Shown piece by piece: positions 53,663 to 63,229 of a stretch of DNA of 64,000 nt (within the stretch, counting starts at the first letter, position 1; every line of letters starts with the position of its first letter). A program made the position numbers and the translations under genes. Under the pieces are notes generated by a model. The model saw nothing but the letters and a program-made list of their open reading frames with translations. It was not told the DNA's origin and ran no database searches. Source of the DNA: Scytonema millei VB511283 (lineage in GTDB: Bacteria; Cyanobacteriota; Cyanobacteriia; Cyanobacteriales; Chroococcidiopsidaceae); assembly GCF_000817735.3 (NCBI RefSeq), contig NZ_JTJC03000005.1:186001-250000 (forward strand). The letters are read 5' to 3'.

Positions 53663-55069
53663 ATGCTAATGGAACCCATGACTGCTCAAATCGGCACTCG
53701 GACTGAAACCGATAGTATGGGGACAATTGAAGTACCGAACGATCGCTACTGGGGCGCACAAACCCAGCGATCGCTAATTTACTTCGCCATTGGCAACGAT
53801 ACCATGCCACGGGAAATGATTCGGGCGATCGGCATCTTGAAACAAGCAGCGGCGGTTGTCAATCAAGAATTGGGACAATTGCCGGAAGATAAAGCGAGTT
53901 TAATCGTGCAAGCCGCAGAAGAGGTAATTTCTGGCAAGCTAGACGACCATTTTCCGTTACGAATTTGGCAGACGGGAAGCGGCACTCAGACCAACATGAA
54001 TGCAAATGAAGTTATTGCCAATCGCGCGATCGAGCTAGCTGGGGGAGTATTGGGCAGTAAAAAGCCAATTCACCCCAACGACCACGTAAATATGTCCCAA
54101 TCTTCCAACGATACGTTTCCGACAGCAATGCACATTGCCGCAGCCGAAGAGATTTACCATCGGTTGCTGCCAATGGTGAAGAAATTACGACATGCATTGG
54201 CGGCTAAAGCTGAGGAATTTCAGGAAATTGTCAAAATCGGTCGCACTCACTTGATGGATGCCGTACCGTTGACTTTAGAACAAGAATTTTCTGGTTATAT
54301 CGCTCAATTAGAAAAAGATTTAATTCGCATTCAAGCTGCACTACCAGATTTATATGAATTAGCAATTGGTGGTACAGCAGTAGGTACGGGATTGAATACG
54401 CATCCAGAATTTGCCGATCGCGTGGCGGCGAAAATTAGCGATCGCACCCAATTACCATTTATCTCTGCACCAAATAAATTTGCCGCTTTAGCGGCTCACG
54501 ATGCGATCGTTGCTGCCAGTGGGACGCTGAAAACCCTAGCAACTTCGTTAATGAAAATTGCTAACGATCTGCGCTGGTTGGGTTCTGGTCCCCGTTGTGG
54601 CTTGGGAGAGCTGATTTTACCTGCGAATGAACCTGGATCGTCAATTATGCCGGGAAAAGTCAATCCCACTCAGTGTGAAGCGATGACAATGGTATGCGTA
54701 CAAGTGATGGGAAACGACACCGCGATCGCAGTTGCCGGATCTCAAGGTAACTTCGAGCTAAACGTGTTTAAACCTGTCATGATACACAACTTACTGCACT
54801 CCATCCGGTTATTAGCCGATGCTTGCTCCTCATTTACGGAGCATTTAGTCATTGGTATTGAGCCAAATCGAGAACAAATTCAGCATTTTCTCACCAATTC
54901 CCTGATGCTAGTCACAGCACTGAACCCGCATATTGGTTACGATCGCGCTGCTGCTGTCGCGAAAAAAGCATATAGCGATCGCACCACCTTACGCCAAGCC
55001 TGTGTCGAATTGGGTTTTCTCACCGAAGCCGAATTCGATCGCCTCGTCCGACCGGAGAAAATGATTTAG
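53663..55069 (+). CDS. fumC: Class II fumarate hydratase
   Basis: The tetrameric, iron-independent fumarase, 468 residues, interconverts fumarate and malate. Signatures are [19 protein letters not shown] (about 103-121), the catalytic [14 protein letters not shown] (about 147-160), and [11 protein letters not shown] (325-335) with the mobile loop Ser. Start could be Met1, Met3 or Met6; [12 protein letters not shown] from Met6 matches the usual N-terminus closely. Downstream is heptad DNA. No operon partner. Confidence 0.95.
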   Translation: MLMEPMTAQIGTRTETDSMGTIEVPNDRYWGAQTQRSLIYFAIGNDTMPREMIRAIGILKQAAAVVNQELGQLPEDKASLIVQAAEEVISGKLDDHFPLRIWQTGSGTQTNMNANEVIANRAIELAGGVLGSKKPIHPNDHVNMSQSSNDTFPTAMHIAAAEEIYHRLLPMVKKLRHALAAKAEEFQEIVKIGRTHLMDAVPLTLEQEFSGYIAQLEKDLIRIQAALPDLYELAIGGTAVGTGLNTHPEFADRVAAKISDRTQLPFISAPNKFAALAAHDAIVAASGTLKTLATSLMKIANDLRWLGSGPRCGLGELILPANEPGSSIMPGKVNPTQCEAMTMVCVQVMGNDTAIAVAGSQGNFELNVFKPVMIHNLLHSIRLLADACSSFTEHLVIGIEPNREQIQHFLTNSLMLVTALNPHIGYDRAAAVAKKAYSDRTTLRQACVELGFLTEAEFDRLVRPEKMI

Positions 55070-55070
55070 T

Positions 55071-55240
55071 CAGTTATCAGTTATCAGTTATCAGTGAAGA
55101 AAGGGTGTGGGGTGTGGGGTGTGGGGTGTAAGAATTTTGAATTTTGAATTGTTTTGCTCCCTCAGCTCCCTCAGCTCCCTGCTCCTCTGCCCCTCTGCTC
55201 TCTTCCCCCGACTCCCGACTCCCGACTCCCGATCCGTACA
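55071..55240. repeat. CAGTTAT, GGGGTGT, CTCCCTC and GACTCCC heptad tracts
   Basis: Four types of heptad units in series occupy about half of the 380-bp gap between fumC and the SPOR-like gene. The rest (55241-55452) shows no gene or RNA that I can name. Confidence 0.78.
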
Positions 55241-55452
55241 TCTACCGAAGATAAAATTGCAGCGAACCCGACTCAGAAAAAGTTTCCGCAGAAATGCTCT
55301 GGGGGTAAGAGTGAGGGTGGGTTAATTTTTTCTTTGTATTTTTGTTGCTCGCACACAGCTCAAAAGCTATTTTTCAGCTCAGTGGGTGGGAATGCAGCAA
55401 AAATTGTTTTATATTCAATAACTACTTGACTTGAAGCACAAGGCTAGCTACG

Positions 55453-56232
55453 ATGAAGCGGCAAATTCAATCTCCCATAATAGCCAAATTTTTTAATTTA
55501 GATATTAGTTGGAACCTGGCGATCGCCCCAGCCGTAACTCTATTAGTAGGGACATGGTTAACACTAGCTGCTAACGCTACTCAAACGCAACCCGTCGCTG
55601 AAAACAAAAAATCAATTCCGAATTCCGTAGCTCGCTTCTCTCCTGAAGGGCGAGTATTCCGAATTTCTAATTCTAATTTCACTCCCCGCGAACTTGACTT
55701 CCAAGCACCTTCATCTGCACCAGTAAATCCCCCACCAGTTAAACCTTTACCAGTAAATCCCGTACCTACTCCTCGCACTACGAGTTACTTGGTTTATGTG
55801 AATAATCCGAATGCATTGACGCTACAACGAATCAAACAGTTTGAGCCATCGGCATTCGTGCGCCAGTATCAACAAAGAAACGTGATTCAGGCAGGAATAT
55901 TTCAACAGACTGCTAATGCCCAAAAACTAGCGATCGCCCTAGAATCTCAAGGCATTGATGCACGAATTGTCAATCTTTCAACTGGAGAAGATACAGATTT
56001 TACAGGTAAATTTTATTTCGTAGTCATTCCTGCTAAACAAAATAAATTAGGTGCGATCGAGCAGAGAATCCAACAGCTAAGAATGGGAATGCCAGTCAGA
56101 GTCAGCCAGCGTCAGGAACCTCGGACTCACGTAAGAGTGGGACCATTTTTGGCAAAAGAACAAGCCGAAAATTGGCGGCGCTATCTACGAGCTTCGGGAC
56201 TGAGAAGGGCGCGAGTTTATTACGGACAATGA
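55453..56232 (+). CDS. SPOR-like domain membrane-anchored protein
   Basis: A 259-residue protein with a membrane helix about 20-43 (LAIAPAVTLLVGTWLTLAA), a Pro-rich linker (PVNPPPVKPLPVNPVPTP near 91-108), and a C-terminal region with two SPOR-like halves, as in IQAGIFQQTANAQKLAIALE and HVRVGPFLAKEQAENWRRYL. SPOR domains bind denuded peptidoglycan at the division site, but here the match is only by pattern. The cell-surface location and the linker fit a peptidoglycan-binding role. Confidence 0.75.
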   Translation: MKRQIQSPIIAKFFNLDISWNLAIAPAVTLLVGTWLTLAANATQTQPVAENKKSIPNSVARFSPEGRVFRISNSNFTPRELDFQAPSSAPVNPPPVKPLPVNPVPTPRTTSYLVYVNNPNALTLQRIKQFEPSAFVRQYQQRNVIQAGIFQQTANAQKLAIALESQGIDARIVNLSTGEDTDFTGKFYFVVIPAKQNKLGAIEQRIQQLRMGMPVRVSQRQEPRTHVRVGPFLAKEQAENWRRYLRASGLRRARVYYGQ

Positions 56233-56276
56233 GTATTTTGAGGCGATCGGTGAGGCGATCGCCACATCGAGCGGGC

Positions 56277-56582
56277 TTATCTAGTATTTACATCTGAATT
56301 GATTGCATCCACAATCTCCTGGAAAGATACGGATTGCAAGACAGATAGCAGATTCACTGCTTTAGTTAGTAAATAGAGCTTGTCTTCATAATCATCTCGA
56401 CTAGGCAGAACAATTTGAATCGGTTTGCCTCGATCGTCCACACCCTTCTCAAACACGAATAACCGTGGATTGGGATGATCGATCGCCATCCAGTGATTTT
56501 GTTGGAGATAGTTGACCACTTCAGCAAGGCGAAGCTCCTGAATTTGAGGATAATTTGATAAAACTTCAGGGGTCATGACCAC
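56277..56582 (-). CDS. Small protein coupled to DUF4365 gene
   Basis: A 101-residue protein, coupled by 10-bp overlap to the DUF4365 gene. It contains YLQQNHWMAIDHPNPRLFVF and an acidic segment LPSRDDYEDKLYLLTKAVNL (about 67-86). Such a fold of an N-terminal helix and beta hairpin recalls small partner proteins of nuclease-type genes. I do not recognise the family with certainty. It may be an immunity or regulatory partner of DUF4365, or a separate DNA-interacting protein. Confidence 0.6.
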   Translation of the reverse strand: MVMTPEVLSNYPQIQELRLAEVVNYLQQNHWMAIDHPNPRLFVFEKGVDDRGKPIQIVLPSRDDYEDKLYLLTKAVNLLSVLQSVSFQEIVDAINSDVNTR

Positions 56583-57085
56583 TCTCCTGTTTTGACATTC
56601 TCCATTAAAGTTAGCAAAGATTCTGGGGTGAGGCGTTGGGTTCGGGGAATGTAGATCCTGACAGACTGGCGATTTCCGCTAAGGTTGCCACTGAGATATT
56701 CCCAGTAGCAAGTTCCTTTCAATCTCAGTTCTGATTCTTCGCAAATGAGCCATTGTGTCGAATCGGGGGGTAATGCTAACAAAATGAGGATACAGGGTAT
56801 CGCGGCTCTTATGCTGCGTCTGAGAATCAAGTCATTGTAGGTTTTCGCTTCTAGGTCATAGATAACATGGGTGGAGTCGAGTTTCCATTGGGTTGAAGCT
56901 TTGAGTTGAAAACTGAGGGAAAAGCCAGATTCGACTCGGCGATTTTGCCGTACGATGACTTCATCGAAGCTACCATCTACACCATAGTCATATTCTCGAA
57001 TGGCTAAGTTGAGTCCGGCACGTCCAGCGATCGCGCGAATATAAGCACGGCTTAACGCTTCGGCGATATGTTGGTCAGTTAGCAC
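56573..57085 (-). CDS. DUF4365-domain protein
   Basis: The 170-residue protein opens LSRAYIRAIAGRAGLNLAIR and carries EYDYGVDGSF (near 32-41) and FQLKAST (about 59-65). The pattern of Glu, Asp-Gly-Val-Asp, and Gln-x-Lys resembles PD-(D/E)XK nuclease cores, which fits the DUF4365 family. Family members occur alone or in defence-linked sites. It overlaps the small partner gene. No transposase or restriction gene was found nearby, so a role in defence is conjecture. Confidence 0.7.
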   Translation of the reverse strand: MLTDQHIAEALSRAYIRAIAGRAGLNLAIREYDYGVDGSFDEVIVRQNRRVESGFSLSFQLKASTQWKLDSTHVIYDLEAKTYNDLILRRSIRAAIPCILILLALPPDSTQWLICEESELRLKGTCYWEYLSGNLSGNRQSVRIYIPRTQRLTPESLLTLMENVKTGEWS

Positions 57086-57136
57086 AGTTGCTTATGGCAG
57101 GTAGGATGGCTGCATCGTAGCAACTCCACAAGCAGC

Positions 57137-57493
57137 TTAGCAATCCGTTGCATTAGAGTTGTTATGCCGTGGCTGGGACAACAATTGTCTAATCTGCTGA
57201 TACCAATTCTTAAACCACTGTTTTGGTAACTCAACTCTGGAAAAGCAAAGTGTCTGAAGTTGTTCTAGACTATAAGTATTGGAAAGATATAAATCCCACT
57301 GTGCTGATACCTCTTCTGTGATATCTGCACACATTTTGAGCGTACTATCTTCATCAACAGGTCAATCACCGTACATAAACGCCATATGAGAGCGATCGCA
57401 CCAATGTGCAACATCTTGATGTGTATACGTTGTCATTTCCAAACCAGCACCTTGAGCAAGCAAAGATGCAAGATTTTCTGGTGAAAATGTCAA
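57137..57493 (-). pseudogene. Gene interrupted by an in-frame TGA
   Basis: A frame from TTG 57493, with AGGAA just upstream, reads LTFSPENLASLLAQGAGLEM and TYTHQDVAHWCDRSHMAF, then TGA after 43 codons (57362-57364). The same frame continues for 75 more codons (from MCADITEEVSAQWDLYLSNT) to a stop at 57137. The parts fit one protein of about 118 residues with a nonsense mutation; a restart at ATG 57334 is possible. I do not know the family. Located behind the DUF4365 pair. Confidence 0.6.
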
Positions 57494-57671
57494 TGGGATT
57501 TCCTACCAACTAGTTTCTCTCCAGCAGCCAACGTACTTATTTTTACTCTGGTTTTGTCCAGGCTGAAAAACATAATTACTCATAGCGATAAATTCGATAC
57601 ATAGAAAGTTACAAAAATTTGATTATTAGATAGAACTAGATAGAAGTAGTGGTAATAGATGTGACGGGAAC

Positions 57672-58088
57672 TTAGAAAACTGCTAATGCAATTAAGGCAA
57701 CCAAGCAAACAAACTGACTGCCTAAACAGAAAACTCGATACAACGGATTTAAGCCAGCGATGTGAATCAGCGAGTGTGCTAGCCGAAATCCGATGTACGC
57801 GACAACAAGTGAATCTACCACTGTTCCAGATACGCCTCGAACTGTTAGCAGAAACAGAACTCCTAAATATAAAGGTAGGTTCTCCACCAAGTTAGCTTGG
57901 ACGCGATATAAGCGCCAAAGCAAGCTTTCATCGTTTGGTGTGGCGAAATCTTTGACAGAGCCACCAGCAGAGAGATGCCGAATTCTCACGACAAGCAAAG
58001 AGACAACGACAGCGATCGTCCATACGATGAAAATTACTAAACCCCAGAGGGGCAAGGTCATATCCACAGTACGCATGACTGAATACAT
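57672..58088 (-). CDS. MAPEG-family membrane protein
   Basis: The 138-residue protein has four helices. YRVQANLVENLPLYLGVLFL (about 66-85) is the MAPEG motif with Gln/Glu-Asn-xx-Leu (ANLVENLPLY). The family includes microsomal glutathione S-transferases and eicosanoid enzymes. In cyanobacteria the substrates are not known. Convergent with the nnr gene region on the other strand. Full family length. Confidence 0.85.
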   Translation of the reverse strand: MYSVMRTVDMTLPLWGLVIFIVWTIAVVVSLLVVRIRHLSAGGSVKDFATPNDESLLWRLYRVQANLVENLPLYLGVLFLLTVRGVSGTVVDSLVVAYIGFRLAHSLIHIAGLNPLYRVFCLGSQFVCLVALIALAVF

Positions 58089-58259
58089 ACAATCTGTCCT
58101 GGTAAACTGCTGCTACTCTAGCGTTAATCTTACTAGATGTCTCAAACGGCGATCGCCACACGACCCGAAAAGCCGATCGCCTCAAGCTTTATAATTCAAG
58201 GTTAAGCTGTAGCTCGATAAGGCTGGTAGTCTAGATAAAGTAAGCTTTGGGTTTGAGCT

Positions 58260-59819
58260 TTGCTACCAGATCGCTCTAGACGCAAACAAATTGAGCAAGT
58301 CGTAGTTACGGCTGAGCAGATGCGCCAGATTGAGGCGCGGATATTTGCTGCGGGAATGCCAGTTGCAGCTTTGATGGAAAAGGTAGGGATATCGATCGCC
58401 CGACGAGTACAAACATTGTATCCCTATCCCCAAGTGCGACGGGTCGGCGTGCTGGTAGGACCAGGACATAACGGCGGTGATGCTTTAGTGGTGGCGCGAG
58501 AGTTACATTTCCAAGGGTATGAAGTTCTCATCTACCGTCCGATCGCCAAATTAAAAGAATTAACCAACCAACACGCACAGTATGCTGAGAGTTTAGGCAT
58601 CCCGCATTTTGAGGCGATCGCTCCCTTGCAAGATTGTGACTTGTTAATCGACGGCTTATTTGGGTTTGGCATGGAACGCCAAATCACCGAGCCAATCGCC
58701 TCAGATATTCACCAACTCGACCGCTGGTCTATGCCTATTCTCAGCATCGATCTCCCTTCTGGGTTGCATACAGATACAGGAGAAGTGCTGGGAAAGGCAG
58801 TTAAAGCAACGCGAACTTTTTGTTTGGGATTGTGGAAGCAAGGATTATTACAAGATCGAGCATTAGAGTATATCGGTACGGTAGAACTGATCGATTTTGA
58901 CATCCCCACAGCAGATATACATGCTGTTTTGGAAGCGCCCAAAGTCAAGCGCGTGACGAGTGACTTGGCGATCGCCACTCTTCCCCTGACTCGTCCGCCA
59001 GTCACTCACAAGTACAAACAAGGGCATTTGTTACTCATTTGCGGTTCGCGACGCTATGCTGGCGGTGCATTACTGACAGCTTTAGGTGCTAGAGCAAGTG
59101 GTGTCGGAATGCTGTCGATCGCCGTGCCTGAATCGCTCAAACCCCTGCTGAACGCGCAACTCCCTGAAGCATTAGTTGTAGGTTGTCCCGAAACCGATAA
59201 TGGCGCGATCGCCCAGCTCGATTTACCAGAAGGAACCGATTTAGAATCATTTCAAGCCATTGCCTGCGGTCCCGGTCTGACTTTAGAAGCTACGCCGATT
59301 ATCCAAGGAGTTTTGAACAACGATTGCCCCCTAGTTCTGGATGCAGACGGTTTGAATATTCTTGCCATTTTGGGGACGCAAAAGTTATCGCGGCGATCGT
59401 CGCCAACCGTCCTCACACCTCATGCAGGAGAGTTTAAGCGCTTATTTCCCGATGCTCCTAGCCCGATGCAAGACCGCATTAGTGCTGTACGAGAAGCAGC
59501 ACAGACGAGCAAAGCAGTGGTATTGCTCAAGGGAGCGAGAACGGCGATCGCCAATCCATCAGGTCAAGTCTGGATTAATCCTGAGAGTACGCCTGCATTA
59601 GCACGGGGTGGGAGTGGCGATGTTTTAACTGGATTACTAGGGGGACTGCTTGCCCAGGCAACCGCACAACATATCTCAGTAGATGCGATCGCGGCGTGTG
59701 CGGCATGGTGGCACTCCCAAGCGGGCATTTTAGCAGAACGAGAAAGAACTCAAATCGGAGTCGATGCATTTACATTGACGCAGTTTTTGATTCCAGTTCT
59801 GCATCAATCTGTAGGATAG
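58260..59819 (+). CDS. nnr: Bifunctional NAD(P)H-hydrate epimerase/dehydratase
   Basis: This fused enzyme repairs damaged NAD(P)H hydrates. The N-terminal half (to about 225) is the YjeF_N epimerase, with GPGHNGGDALVVARE and DLLIDGLFGFGM. The C-terminal half is the carbohydrate-kinase-like dehydratase, with THKYKQGHLLLICGSRRYAG, VLTPHAGEFKRLF, and GGSGDVLTGLLGG. The 519-residue length is typical. A TTG at 58260 is the only start that keeps the conserved N-terminal VVVTAEQMRQIE; an ATG at 58320 would cut it. No RBS is obvious. Confidence 0.93.
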   Translation: MLPDRSRRKQIEQVVVTAEQMRQIEARIFAAGMPVAALMEKVGISIARRVQTLYPYPQVRRVGVLVGPGHNGGDALVVARELHFQGYEVLIYRPIAKLKELTNQHAQYAESLGIPHFEAIAPLQDCDLLIDGLFGFGMERQITEPIASDIHQLDRWSMPILSIDLPSGLHTDTGEVLGKAVKATRTFCLGLWKQGLLQDRALEYIGTVELIDFDIPTADIHAVLEAPKVKRVTSDLAIATLPLTRPPVTHKYKQGHLLLICGSRRYAGGALLTALGARASGVGMLSIAVPESLKPLLNAQLPEALVVGCPETDNGAIAQLDLPEGTDLESFQAIACGPGLTLEATPIIQGVLNNDCPLVLDADGLNILAILGTQKLSRRSSPTVLTPHAGEFKRLFPDAPSPMQDRISAVREAAQTSKAVVLLKGARTAIANPSGQVWINPESTPALARGGSGDVLTGLLGGLLAQATAQHISVDAIAACAAWWHSQAGILAERERTQIGVDAFTLTQFLIPVLHQSVG

Positions 59820-59889
59820 TCGTTAAAAATCATACTTTTTGAGGGAGAAAAACTCTGCACTTAAATGGCAAGCTGAGAGAAATTAGCCT

Positions 59890-62409
59890 ATGGCAGGATT
59901 TTCTGCTGCCAAAATCTCAGCAGCGAGTATGGTAGATCGGGAAATAATTCAGATAAGTAGAGCCTTAAGCGCCACCTACGATCTGCGGGTGGTTTTTCTT
60001 TCGCTAGCGATCGCGATTTTTGGCGCTTACACAGCGCTAGATTTGGTGGGACAAGTTATTTATGCGCGGGGAATGGCACGGAAATTTTGGACAGTTGGCG
60101 GCGCGATCGCTTTAGGAATTAGTGTCTGGGCAATGCATTTTGTTGCCATGCTTGCCTATCAACTACCAATTCCCATCTCTTACAACTTTGAAATCGTCTT
60201 ACTGTCAATGGTAGTGGCGATCGCGACTGCTGGTTTGGGGCTATTTCTCGTCAGCCGCCTACCGTTGAATTGGCTGTTGTTGTCGTCTGGCAGTTTTTTT
60301 GTCGGGCTTGCGACAATCGGGATGCATTACACTGCCATGCAGGCGATGTTGGTAGCAGCAGAACCAACTTACGATTTGCGGTTCGTTGCTTTTTCTAATT
60401 TGTGTGCAGTTGGTTTATCCTTTTGTGGCTTATGGCTGACATTCCATCCGACTGCTAAAGTTCTGGTTCCGGCTGAGAGTTGGCGCAAGCTGGGAAGTGC
60501 GATCTTAGCGGGAACTGCGATTGATGGAATGCACTATCTGGCGATGGCGGGAGTCAATTTCTATCCTAGCGTCCAAAAATTAAGCAAGATACCTGCTGGC
60601 ATTGATAACTACGTGCTGGCAATTACGATTGGTGTGGCGACTTTGGCTATTTTATTATTAGGTGGCTTGGCTTCTTTTTTTGGTCAACAACTCAGAGCAG
60701 AAATCGCCAGAGTTGAAGCAATACGAGAAAGTGAAAAGCGATATCAAGAATTATTCGAGCTGGCTCCCGATGCCTATTTTTCCCTGACACCTGATGGCAC
60801 AATCCAATCGGCAAATCAGTTTAGTGCTGAATATTTAGGCTATAGCCAAGAAGAACTGATCGGTAGTTCGGCTTGGATGATAGTTTACGAAGCCGATCTT
60901 CCTTGGGCGCAGCAGTGGATGGAGAGCATGTTTCGCGACAGAGTGACGACGAGCGAAATCGAACTGCGAAAAGTGCGTAAAGATGGCTCGGTGTTTTGGA
61001 TTCGGGAACGCAGCAAATTAATTTTAGACGCAATGGGAACACCTGTAGGACTGAATACGATTTGCCGCGACATTACCCAATTGAAACAAGTAGAAGAACA
61101 ATTGCGGCAGAATGCGTTTCACGATCCGCTCACGGGTTTACCCAATCGCGTGCTGTTTATGGATCGCTTGCAATTAGCGATCGAGCATCACAAAAGGCAT
61201 CCAGAAAATTTTTTCGCCGTTTTGTTTCTAGATTTAGACCGCTTTAAAGTCATTAACGATAGTTTAGGGCATTTACTGGGCGATCGCTTACTCATGGCGA
61301 TCGGCGATCGCCTGAAAGAATGCCTGCGTCCTGTAGATACGGTAGCGCGGCTCGGGGGAGACGAATTTACAATTCTGATCGAGGATATTACCGATGTTAG
61401 CGATGCAATTCGCGTTGCCGAACGAGTTAATACTGCGCTTGCTGTGCCGTTTCATTTAGACGGACAGGAAGTCTTCACCGCCGCCAGTATTGGTATTGCC
61501 TTGAGTACCACTGGCTATGACAACTCCGAAGACGTACTGCGAGATGCCGATCTTGCCATGTATCGCGCCAAAAGTCAGGGAACGTCAGGCTATCAAATAT
61601 TTAACCCTGACATGCACGCTAGGGCAGTAGCACTGTTGCAATTGGAAACAGATCTGAGAAATGCTGTGGAACGACAAGAGTTTCGCCTGTACTATCAACC
61701 AATTATCTCGCTAGCTACAGGTAGAATTGTCGGTTTTGAGGCTCTGATTCGCTGGCAACATCCCCAATACGGTTTGCAAAACCCCAGCCAATTTATCCAC
61801 GCCGCAGAGGAGGCGGGACTGATTAACCGGATTTGTCAGTGGGTACTCTACACGGCTTGCGCTCAATTAGCTCAGTGGCAAAGGCAATTTTCCGCGATCG
61901 CACCTTTAACGATGAGTGTAAATATTTCTGGCAAGCAGTTCAGTCAACCTCAGCTCAGCCAGCAAGTACAGCAAGCTTTACAGGATACAGAATTAAGTGC
62001 CGAATGCTTGCACCTAGAGATTACTGAAGGTGCAATTATGGATGGAGCCGGAGCCGCGCCCGATCTCCTCTGGCAGTTACGAAATTTAGGCGTGCAATTA
62101 TGGATTGATGATTTTGGCACGGGATACTCATCTCTAGGGCGGCTCTACCACTTTCCGATTCACGGTTTAAAGGTCGATCGCTCCTTTGTGGCACAAATTG
62201 AAAACGCTGACAACGCCCCCCTTGTGGAAACTATCCTCACTCTCGCTCGCCAACTCGAACTAGAGGTGACAGCCGAAGGAGTAGAAACCGCAACACAACT
62301 TACCCGACTGCGAGCTTTACAGTCCGAGTACGCGCAAGGATACTTTTTCTCTCCTGCTGTAGATGGGGAAGCAGCAACAGCCTTACTGAGTCAAAATCTT
62401 CACTGGTAA
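59890..62409 (+). CDS. MHYT-PAS-GGDEF-EAL signalling protein
   Basis: The 839-residue membrane protein has an N-terminal MHYT sensor of seven helices with the three motifs MHFVAM, MHYTAM and MHYLAM (about residues 80-85, 145-150, 218-223), a PAS domain (about 284-400), GGDEF (LARLGGDEFTI) and EAL (FEALIRWQHP). Both catalytic sites look intact, so it may both make and break c-di-GMP. MHYT may bind copper and sense oxygen, CO or NO. It stands alone after nnr. Confidence 0.94.
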   Translation: MAGFSAAKISAASMVDREIIQISRALSATYDLRVVFLSLAIAIFGAYTALDLVGQVIYARGMARKFWTVGGAIALGISVWAMHFVAMLAYQLPIPISYNFEIVLLSMVVAIATAGLGLFLVSRLPLNWLLLSSGSFFVGLATIGMHYTAMQAMLVAAEPTYDLRFVAFSNLCAVGLSFCGLWLTFHPTAKVLVPAESWRKLGSAILAGTAIDGMHYLAMAGVNFYPSVQKLSKIPAGIDNYVLAITIGVATLAILLLGGLASFFGQQLRAEIARVEAIRESEKRYQELFELAPDAYFSLTPDGTIQSANQFSAEYLGYSQEELIGSSAWMIVYEADLPWAQQWMESMFRDRVTTSEIELRKVRKDGSVFWIRERSKLILDAMGTPVGLNTICRDITQLKQVEEQLRQNAFHDPLTGLPNRVLFMDRLQLAIEHHKRHPENFFAVLFLDLDRFKVINDSLGHLLGDRLLMAIGDRLKECLRPVDTVARLGGDEFTILIEDITDVSDAIRVAERVNTALAVPFHLDGQEVFTAASIGIALSTTGYDNSEDVLRDADLAMYRAKSQGTSGYQIFNPDMHARAVALLQLETDLRNAVERQEFRLYYQPIISLATGRIVGFEALIRWQHPQYGLQNPSQFIHAAEEAGLINRICQWVLYTACAQLAQWQRQFSAIAPLTMSVNISGKQFSQPQLSQQVQQALQDTELSAECLHLEITEGAIMDGAGAAPDLLWQLRNLGVQLWIDDFGTGYSSLGRLYHFPIHGLKVDRSFVAQIENADNAPLVETILTLARQLELEVTAEGVETATQLTRLRALQSEYAQGYFFSPAVDGEAATALLSQNLHW

Positions 62410-62505
62410 GTCGTAAGTCGGACAAGGGAGAGGGGGGAGACAAGGGAGACAGGGGAGTAATTCTGGTTCCACTAGTCACCAGCCACTAGCCACTAATAAC
62501 TGATA
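62410..62505. repeat. GACAAGG and CACTAGC heptad tracts
   Basis: AGTCGTA, GACAAGGGAGA-type and CACTAGCC units after the MHYT gene. The remainder to 62730 has no gene that I can support; a TTGACA at 62525-62530 may be a -35 box for the downstream secreted protein. Confidence 0.65.
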
Positions 62506-62730
62506 AATCTGTAACTTTTCATCTTGACACAGGCGATCGCCAAATTACGAGATTTTTATCAGTGTTTTTGACTTGTATTACTTGTTTACACTTCCCTATT
62601 AATACTTAACGATCGCTGGCTTCCAATTAAGAATATCTTAATTTCAGTAATTTTTCTGACCCAGAAAATGTGCGGATAAATTATGTTTGATTTGTCTGCT
62701 TCATGAAATTTTTTTGAACTTAAACGGAAA

Positions 62731-63039
62731 ATGCTGACTGGAAAGCAACTCACATACACACTTCTCTCTACTGCCACATTTTTCTTTCCTACATTGGTTC
62801 GAGCTGAAGCAAATACCAATGCATACCCGGTAGAAGTCGTACAAAGTTTTATGCAGGAATGCACGGAAAAAAGTGGTAAAAAACAAGTCTGTGCTTGCGT
62901 CCTCGATCGCATTCAAGACGAATACGATCTCGAACAGTTCTCTAAACTAGAAAGAAAGTACAGAGCGACTGGCAAAATTCCCAAAGAAGTCAAGAAGTTT
63001 ATGTTTGGCTGCGTTGCCAGCAATCTTGCTAATAATTGA
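62731..63039 (+). CDS. Small secreted protein with four cysteines
   Basis: The 102-residue protein starts with a signal peptide (LTYTLLSTATFFFPTLVRAE, cleavage near residue 26). The mature part contains FMQECTEKSGKKQVCACVLD (about 40-59) with Cys at 44, 54 and 56, IQDEYDLEQFSKLERKYR, and a last Cys in FMFGCVASN. This recalls a small secreted cyanobacterial family with a CxC and a helical IQxxYxLExF motif. Function unknown. The AATG start overlaps no other gene. Heptads follow. Confidence 0.8.
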   Translation: MLTGKQLTYTLLSTATFFFPTLVRAEANTNAYPVEVVQSFMQECTEKSGKKQVCACVLDRIQDEYDLEQFSKLERKYRATGKIPKEVKKFMFGCVASNLANN

Positions 63040-63043
63040 GTCA

Positions 63044-63214
63044 TTCGTCCTTAGTCATTTGTCATTTGTGAATAATTAGTCTTCTTAGTTACGACTTACG
63101 ACTTCTCTTTTGTCATCTCCAGACTTAACCAATAACCAATGAATCATTAGTCATTTGTCAATAGATATTTGTGCGTACCAATGACAAATGACAAATGACA
63201 AATGACAAACCATC
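63044..63214. repeat. GTCATTT/ACAAATG heptad tracts
   Basis: GTCATTT, CTTACGA and ACAAATG units in series fill the 190-bp gap between the secreted protein and the ndh gene. Four tandem GACAAAT units lie near 63181-63208. Confidence 0.78.
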
Positions 63215-63229
63215 AAGCCGATAACTTAA

